A stretch of DNA of 64,000 bases from contig NC_087261.1 in the NCBI RefSeq assembly GCF_037042905.1, forward strand, positions 23,175,617-23,239,616, given 5' to 3'. Numbering within the stretch: position 1 is the stretch's first letter; every line of letters begins with the position of its first letter. The position numbers and the translations under genes are program-made. Below, in pieces: positions 58,493-64,000 of the stretch. This DNA comes from Lytechinus pictus. Lineage: Eukaryota; Echinodermata; Echinoidea; Temnopleuroida; Toxopneustidae. Under the pieces are notes generated by a model, which saw nothing but the letters and a program-made list of their open reading frames with translations, was not told the DNA's origin and made no database searches.

Positions 58493-58716
58493 AGCTTGGG
58501 ATTAGGTTGACTAGTAAGAAACACCTGAGCAAATCTGAAGCATCTAGTTAAAGAAAGAGGTTCCTGTAGTTCATCTAATTCTGATTCACTTAAAAGAAAA
58601 AAAAGAGGCTAAGTTGGTCAAAGGCACTCTTTGAACAAAAGACAAAAAAGGCTGATAGATACCAACGCGGGCGAAATCAAGAATCTTCACACCCTAGTTG
58701 TAAATACACGTTTTTG

Positions 58717-58725
58717 ATGATGAAG
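58717..58725 (+). CDS. IL-17 exon 1 (9-nt coding part)
   Basis: Two tandem ATGs then AAG, directly before GTACGT. The unspliced frame would read into a Ser/Leu-rich stretch with no IL-17 features. Confidence 0.75.
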
Positions 58726-59941
58726 GTACGTAAAAACTTCAAACTATCCTTCTACCTCTATTTGCTCACAACCGCTTATTTAATTTCTACCCCTCCACTC
58801 TCTCACTCTCTCTCTCTCCAGCCCCCCTCCCTTCACTCCCTCTCTCTATTCCCAATTTTCTCACATCCCTTTCATTTGTTTTATATCCCAATATCATCAT
58901 TAGATTCCTTGACATGATTCCCTAAAAAATTATTTACGTATCTTAATTAGTAGTTATTTTGTTTTCTTTAGCAAATTACGTTTTCGTGACTTCAAAAAAA
59001 CAATTTATATAATACAGCATTAAGCTCTGTTTAATTAAGGTCAAGTAATTCAGGTTTGGCATCCTTTACGTAAACATGTCTACTGTAGGTAGGAACATGT
59101 GGTTGCAAACTTTAAAGAGGGGGGGGGGGTGAAATTGCCCGCAACAATACCATATGCATTTCGATCCTTCATATTAAAGCATGTGTACAAGAAAAATTAC
59201 AGTTATGGTTTATGATGATACTTTCTTATATAAGTACGGGTATATTATGAATCATTGAGGGATTATGATAGAGATAGATGATTGTATTTACATGTATACT
59301 CCTAAAAAGCTGTTTATCCTGAACATACAGTTATTTTTTTTCTCTCTTTCATATTTTGTTTTCTTCCCCAGATCTGTCTTGTAATCGTCGCTCTTATTCA
59401 CACTGTCGCATCGTCACCTGTGCCAGCATCGTCATCATCAACATCGTCATCATCGCCGTATTGTCTTCCAATGAACCAAGCTGACTACGAATCACGAGAA
59501 AGAAACGGCCATCTCTTCTATCCAAACCAAGATGCATTCGCCGTTCAGAGTTTTAATATTAGCGACGTGGACCTGGGAAGGAAAGAAGCATCAAGCTGTC
59601 CGTATGATGGCCTTTCCAGCGCGAAGAGCTGCCCGAACGGCGCCAAACCAAGTGCTTCTGAACCAACCAACGCCAACCAGGATGGACTGTGCCCGTGGAC
59701 CTACGTCGAGTGCTTCGACCCCGATCGCATCCCGATGTCAATTAGCATGGCGCAGTGTCAATGTTCAGCGTGTTTAGACCCTTACACCCATATGGCTGAT
59801 CCTAACTTGCGATGCCAACCTATCTTTCATAATATGAAAGTCCTGAGAAAAACCCAGTGTGTGGATGGTCTCTTTCGATATGAGGAGGAGACTATCAATA
59901 TACCGGTAGCGTGTGCATGTATGAGACAACGAGTTGCTTAA
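58717..59941 (+). CDS. Interleukin-17-family cytokine, 192 aa (2 exons)
   Basis: Joins 58717-58725 (MMK only) and 59372-59941 through a phase-0 intron (AAG|GTACGT ... TTCTTCCCCAG|ATCTGT). The product starts MMKICLVIVALIHTVASS, a good signal peptide, so it is secreted. A Ser-rich spacer and a variable N-terminal half with sequon NIS (about 65) precede the IL-17 cystine-knot domain at about 108-190: CPWTYVECFDPDRIP, AQCQCSACLDP, RCQPI, VLRKTQC and VACACMRQ. The CPW, RIP, CxCxxC and ACxC positions are hallmarks of IL-17. Family members act as dimers on IL-17 receptors and signal through Act1/TRAF6 to NF-kappaB in barrier immunity. Invertebrate IL-17s are often multigene; only one copy is seen here. 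The frame of exon 2 also opens at GTG 59420 but that would drop the leader. Confidence 0.9.
59372..59941 (+). CDS. IL-17 exon 2 (leader core and whole mature protein)
   Basis: Preceded by a strong pyrimidine tract (TTTTTTTTCTCTCTTTC ... CTTCCCCAG) and ending in TAA. Confidence 0.92.
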   Translation: MCLVIVALIHTVASSPVPASSSSTSSSSPYCLPMNQADYESRERNGHLFYPNQDAFAVQSFNISDVDLGRKEASSCPYDGLSSAKSCPNGAKPSASEPTNANQDGLCPWTYVECFDPDRIPMSISMAQCQCSACLDPYTHMADPNLRCQPIFHNMKVLRKTQCVDGLFRYEEETINIPVACACMRQRVA

Positions 59942-60018
59942 ACTTGTCCCGTGCTGAGCAAGAAAAAACCCGCCAAAATACCAAAGATGACCATCACCTT
60001 GCCTCATTTACCATCTAT

Positions 60019-60024
60019 AATAAA
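60019..60024 (+). terminator. Poly(A) signal of IL-17
   Basis: AATAAA 78 nt past the stop codon, giving a short 3' UTR. Confidence 0.65.
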
Positions 60025-60228
60025 TTATTTAATATCAGAGATATATTTTGTATTCATATGTAATATTTTTATTTTTGGCCTTTTAATTTATTCTTATATT
60101 TGTCAGAAATATTCATTAATTCAAACTATATTTGAAGCGATATTTGTGCAAAATATATATTTATTGTTATAATATTTCATACTTAATCACTGATATTTTT
60201 TTACCTTTGTCTTTATTTTTATATGTGT

Positions 60229-60880
60229 GTTTAAGCAGGTTTTGATAAACAGGTTCTGTTTTGGAAACAGCTTACTCGTAGACCATGTCAGTTTGGCAAA
60301 TGTGTGTATCCACTGTGTGGAGTGTTTGTTGCGAAGTGATGATTTCTTCAATCCCGTAGTTATAACTTATATTCTTTACATGTATAGGATTACCAACGTG
60401 ATGTATTACACATGACAAGGATTTTGTTTTCTTAATCCGAAGTCTGATGCTTATTGTATTTATTGTTTGACATTTAGACCAATATGTGTATGCTATGTAA
60501 CTTATTTGTATTTATCCAAATTATTGATAGTTTTCATATCACATTTGTACAATATATATATATATATATTATGTCAATATGAAAGGACTGATATTTGTTG
60601 TGTATGCTATGTAACTTATTTGTATTTATCCAAATTATTAAAAGTTTTCATATCACATTTGTACAATATATATATATATATACTATGTCAATATAAAAGG
60701 ACTGATATTTATTGTTTGTAGAATAATGTTTCTTTTGCTGCTTTATCATTATTATAAATATTTTTGCGTTTTAGAACGTTTTGCATAAACTGTTTCTGTG
60801 AAGCAAACAGCGTGCTCGTAGACAGTGTCAAGTTTGGCAAATGCTTGTATCCATTGTGTGGAGTGTTTGTTTACGAAGTT
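60229..60880. repeat. Nested duplications downstream of IL-17
   Basis: Outer pair: about 110 bp at 60229-60345 and 60765-60880 share ACTCGTAGAC/GCTCGTAGAC, TTTGGCAAATG and TGTGTGGAGTGTTTGTT. Inner pair: a 117-bp tandem duplication at 60484-60718 (TATGCTATGTAACTTATTTG, CATATCACATTTGTACAATA and a TA run) that is almost identical between copies. Confidence 0.82.
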
Positions 60881-60929
60881 AGAAATCGAAATGTATTTTG
60901 ACAGACATGGCATCAATACTAGAAATTAC

Positions 60930-61290
60930 AACTCCTAAAACGCAATCTTGCCAAAATCCAATAAGGAAATTTTCAAACTCTCATCAATATATGCTGCTAT
61001 AAAAGTCTGGAACTTTTCTTATTTCTACATATTTCTTAAGTGAATTCTTATACATATACTTTGTTTTTACTTTGTAATTCATTTAGATTACTATATTATT
61101 TTTGTAACTCTCTATCATCTACTCTCTAGTCATTTTGTTATATTGAATTGAATTTGTTATCTTTATATTTGGATGATTCTTTTTCATATATTCAATCTTT
61201 TAAGTTGTTGTATCAGGACCATGATGTAAAACAGCTGTGCTGATCATGTTTTAATCCTGTATAAATAAATTCAAATAAATACATAAATTT
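60930..61290 (+). other. Possible LINE 3' end remnant
   Basis: A stretch with GCTATAAAAGTCTGGAAC followed by AAAACAGCTGTGCTGATCAT and an AATAAATTCAAATAAATACA tail resembles CR1-type 3' ends. No protein motif survives. Confidence 0.3.
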
Positions 61291-62280
61291 AATTTAAGTA
61301 AACGGTTGCCTTTTTTAATTGTTTAGCACGTCTACAGTCTTGATTTGAATACATGAACTGTCGTTATTGTTTTAAATAGTCAAAATATATTAATCCTATA
61401 TTATGTCTAAAAAATGATCTAAATTTTCAAACGATACAAACGTAATTCTTTCTTTGAAACACCAGCTTCTTTATATCATTCACTGTTAAATGTATATAGG
61501 GTACCAGTAGTATGACGCCTCTCTCATGTATCTTGTGCAAGTTGTCCAAAGGACATCGTTTATGCTATACTATTGGATTTATACTAATTTAGGCTTCATA
61601 GCCATTATCATTATCCTATCAACTGTTTTCTTCAATATTGTTAACATGCATGTGTTAAAATTCAAATTACACAGTAAATTATTTATGGATATTCCAAAAA
61701 AAAACATTTGTTTGTTATTTTATTATCAGGTTTTCCACTGTCATGACTATATGGTGATTATACTGCTTGTCGACCTAACGCTGGGCTTTTGCTCTAAAAA
61801 AGAATATACATATCATTTAGATTTGATGTTCTTGATGCGTTTGTTTGTAGATTTATTTGAGTAAATGGGTAACTTTGAAAAAAAAAGGCTGACCAGAACG
61901 TTTGTTTTCTCTCCCTATTATTTGTTAAATTTTACAAGAAGTGATAAAAGGAACTTTTGGCTTATTACCGCCCCCGTTAAAAATATAATATAACTTAAAT
62001 AAAAGAGGAAAATAATGTTTTTGTGCATTTTAAAAACCTCGAAATCTAAAAGTACATTTTAAAACGAGAAAAGGAAGGGAAACAAATCGAAAATAATGTA
62101 ATTTTGCAACGTGAGTGTGTGTGAAGATTAGGTATGTGTGTGCGTACGTGCGGAAGGGTATATATAATTATGTTAAATGTGTTTGGGTGTGAATGCCACG
62201 GTGTAGGTGCGTATGTGGGGTTGTCTGTGTGTCCATAAAATTCTAAGGGTTATTCAGGATGTGCTGTATGTGAACGTGTA
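61291..62280. other. AT-rich intergenic DNA
   Basis: No supported gene. The 112-codon frame near 61526 is hydrophobic, AT-driven and lacks any recognisable motif. A GTGTGT-rich patch lies at about 62105-62240. Confidence 0.5.
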
Positions 62281-62293
62281 TATTAGTTGCGGA

Positions 62294-62740
62294 GGTGCGG
62301 TGGCCGAGTTGTCTACACTGTAAAAAATATTGGTTTTTTTTTTTACCACCACGAGGGTAATTATATGTCCAACCAATTTGGGGCAGTATTTTACCCAATG
62401 CGGGAAGCATGTTGTCAAGTAAGGTTCAAGATACAAGCAACAATTACTTTAGAACGGGCAAAATTTTCATCACACTTGATAAATGAAAATGCCCCAAAGA
62501 AATGCCAGAGTTGGGTAGACACTTAATTATCATCTTGGAGCACTGTTACCCACTATTTTTTACAGTGTAAGCCGCCTGACGAGACACAAGCAAGTCTGGG
62601 TACGATCCTCGGCCATGGCACCGATATCCGGGAGCAAGGCATATAATTAACGGTGGTATATGCAATCCCCCTTAAAATGAATGAAATTGCTCTAGGCACT
62701 ACTGGAAACAAAGAGTGCAATAAATAAATAAATAAATAAT
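62294..62740 (+). mobile_element. tRNA-derived SINE interrupted by a MITE in its A box
   Basis: Left piece 62294-62315 (GGTGCGGTGGCCGAGTTGTC then TA) and right piece from 62570 (AGCCGCCTGACGAG onward) join into a 75-nt tRNA-like head. Its acceptor ends GGTGC and GCACC can pair, and GGTACGATCC (62599-62608) resembles box B. The head looks closest to Leu/Ser-type tRNA. A non-tRNA body and an (AATA)n tail at about 62719-62740 follow. Confidence 0.68.
62316..62567. mobile_element. 252-bp TA-flanked MITE inserted in the SINE
   Basis: Ends read inward CACTGTAAAAAATA[TG]TGG, flanked by TA at 62314-62315 and 62568-62569. The CACTGTAAAAA tip is shared with the MITEs at 40396 and 49504. No coding capacity. 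Confidence 0.78.
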
Positions 62741-62744
62741 GACT

Positions 62745-63043
62745 AAATAATAATAATAATAAACAGTTCTTGTATAGCCGTATCACAATTATGAATAATA
62801 TATCTATGCGCTTCCAAAGGACTTGTATATTATTACCCGAGCTGTAGCTTGGCAGCCGTAATTACTAAGATTACAGCGCACACGCATTTCAAGGAATACA
62901 TTCCTGCCGGGTACCCATTTATCTCACCTGCAGCACAATGTGGATAAATTTCTTGCCGAAGGAAATTACGCCATGGCTGGGATTCGAACCCACGTTCCTC
63001 TGTTTCAAAGTCCGGAGACTAATCCACTGGGCCACAACGCTCC
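62745..63043 (-). mobile_element. tRNA-derived SINE, full-length copy
   Basis: Minus strand. The head has box A TGGCCCAGTGG (63024-63034) and perfect box B GGTTCGAATCC (62980-62990), 34 nt apart. The body shares CCAGCCATGG, AATTTCCTTC, GTGCTGCA and GGTACCCGGCAGGAAT with the copy at 17800-18035. It ends CGGCTATACAAGAACTG followed by (TTA)n. Confidence 0.85.
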
Positions 63044-63046
63044 ATC

Positions 63047-63112
63047 TAAATAAATAAATAAATAAATAAATAAATAGATACATACATACATAAATAAATA
63101 AATAAAAAATAA

Positions 63113-63199
<87 letters not shown>

Positions 63200-63350
63200 A
63201 TTAATTAATTAATTAATTAATTAATTAATTAATTAATTAATATTAAACAAATAAATGAATAAATTAATGAATAAATAAATAGATAAATAAATAAATTAAA
63301 AATAAAAATGAAAATAAATAAATAAATGAATTAATAAATAAATGAAATAT
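63047..63350. repeat. Long (AAAT)n array shifting to (AATT)n
   Basis: About 300 bp of tetranucleotide repeat. The unit changes from AAAT to AATT at about 63201-63240 and back to degenerate AAAT/AATG. Confidence 0.92.
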
Positions 63351-64000
63351 ATAAACATTTTTCCACTCTTCATCTAGCCATTGAAGTGAACCAGAGTGAA
63401 ATGAAAACGAAAGAAAGGAGAGGGAAAGAAAAAGAAATATTCATAATAAAAGTCATTAGTAGCGGAAGGATTAGTAGTGGTAGATAACTATACTGCATCA
63501 TGTCAGTATACTGCGGATAGTGGATATGACACACCTGAACGTGCCGCCAGCGCATACCTAGGCACGTAGGTTTGTAAATCCGTTTGCCTTATCCAATATC
63601 TTGACATCAAAAATCGCATTTGATTAAACAACTGTAACGGTATTCTTTATATTAACAATTTTATTTGTTAATTTGATCTTGATCTCTTTGTTTAATGCCT
63701 GATATATTGTGATGCACGTTGTAAACATTCGTCCCTATCAGCAACATGTTATTCCGATTTTTTCTTTTTTTCTTCTATAATATTATTATCCTTTTGTCTG
63801 ATTGTATGACCTTAATGCAAATTTTGTCAGTAGAATTGGTTATGTCAGCACACAAATCCGGTCTGTATATCGACGTACACGCACACCCGACCCTTCACAT
63901 TCACCCACGCACCTCAGTTTAAGGGGAGGCCCACCCTGACAAAAAAGTTTATTGTAAAAAATCGCAGAAAAAATCATATACATTATTGAGGGGCTTTAAG
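63351..64000. other. Distal stretch without a supported gene
   Basis: AT-rich sequence. Nothing matching a WSC exon or IL-17 is seen, so any further cluster member would lie beyond the window. Confidence 0.5.

Noticed and set aside
61526-61864. 112-aa hydrophobic protein
   Set aside because: Composition follows the AT-rich DNA; no promoter, splice or family evidence.
62980-63043. Functional tRNA gene
   Set aside because: Boxes A and B are present but the head is followed by a SINE body and tail found also at 17800-18035, so it is a SINE.

Overview
The window is eukaryotic and AT-rich. It has spliced genes with GT-AG introns, TATA boxes, many microsatellites and poly-C/poly-G runs, LINEs of at least two clades, a Ty3/Gypsy remnant, tRNA-derived SINEs and many TIR/MITE elements. 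A single-WSC receptor family beside an interleukin-17 cytokine, together with this repeat fauna, suggests an ambulacrarian, most likely an echinoderm. The phylum is an inference from gene content; I cannot identify the species.

Layout. Four paralogous minus-strand genes lie head-to-tail and are named here A to D in order of rising coordinate. A is 5178-16842, B is 19834-38293, C is 47107-50355 and D is 53030-56330. Each has four coding exons: (1) signal peptide, (2) one complete WSC domain, (3) a short stalk, (4) a transmembrane helix plus a tyrosine-rich cytoplasmic tail. Every intron is phase 1. The predicted proteins are 345, 364, 390 and 436 residues. C and D are compact (about 3.3 kb). 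A and B are inflated by transposons, and intron 1 of B is about 11.9 kb. On the plus strand, diverging from D, is a two-exon IL-17-family cytokine (58717-59941, 192 aa) with a TATA box, a kappaB-like site and a poly(A) signal.

Transposable elements fill the rest. Main items: a 931-bp TIR element with 9-bp target duplication carrying a RecQ-like helicase fragment (3163-4093); an orphan L1-type ORF1 (7392-8324); a nearly intact CR1/jockey-type LINE with one in-frame stop (11974-15114); a 1.9-kb TA-flanked TIR element (22371-24286); an L2/CR1-like LINE (24348-25800); an array of degenerate GCGAGCG repeats (26866-28790); a Gypsy remnant with an L1-Tx1-like LINE inserted in it (29945-36620); two adjoining TA-flanked elements (39574-40659 and 40664-44239), the second holding a roughly 210-bp tandem array; a decayed LINE (44760-46610); and a SINE split in its A box by a TA-flanked MITE (62294-62740).

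Function. The best candidate for an undescribed system is the WSC receptor family. Each member has an extracellular, probably carbohydrate-binding, 11-cysteine WSC module joined through one helix to a tail with recurrent motifs: EDGY[IL]xx, HEYTY and YYS[ST][RK]. These look like phosphotyrosine docking sites. Their place next to IL-17 would fit a role in barrier immunity, but that is inference from position and motif only.
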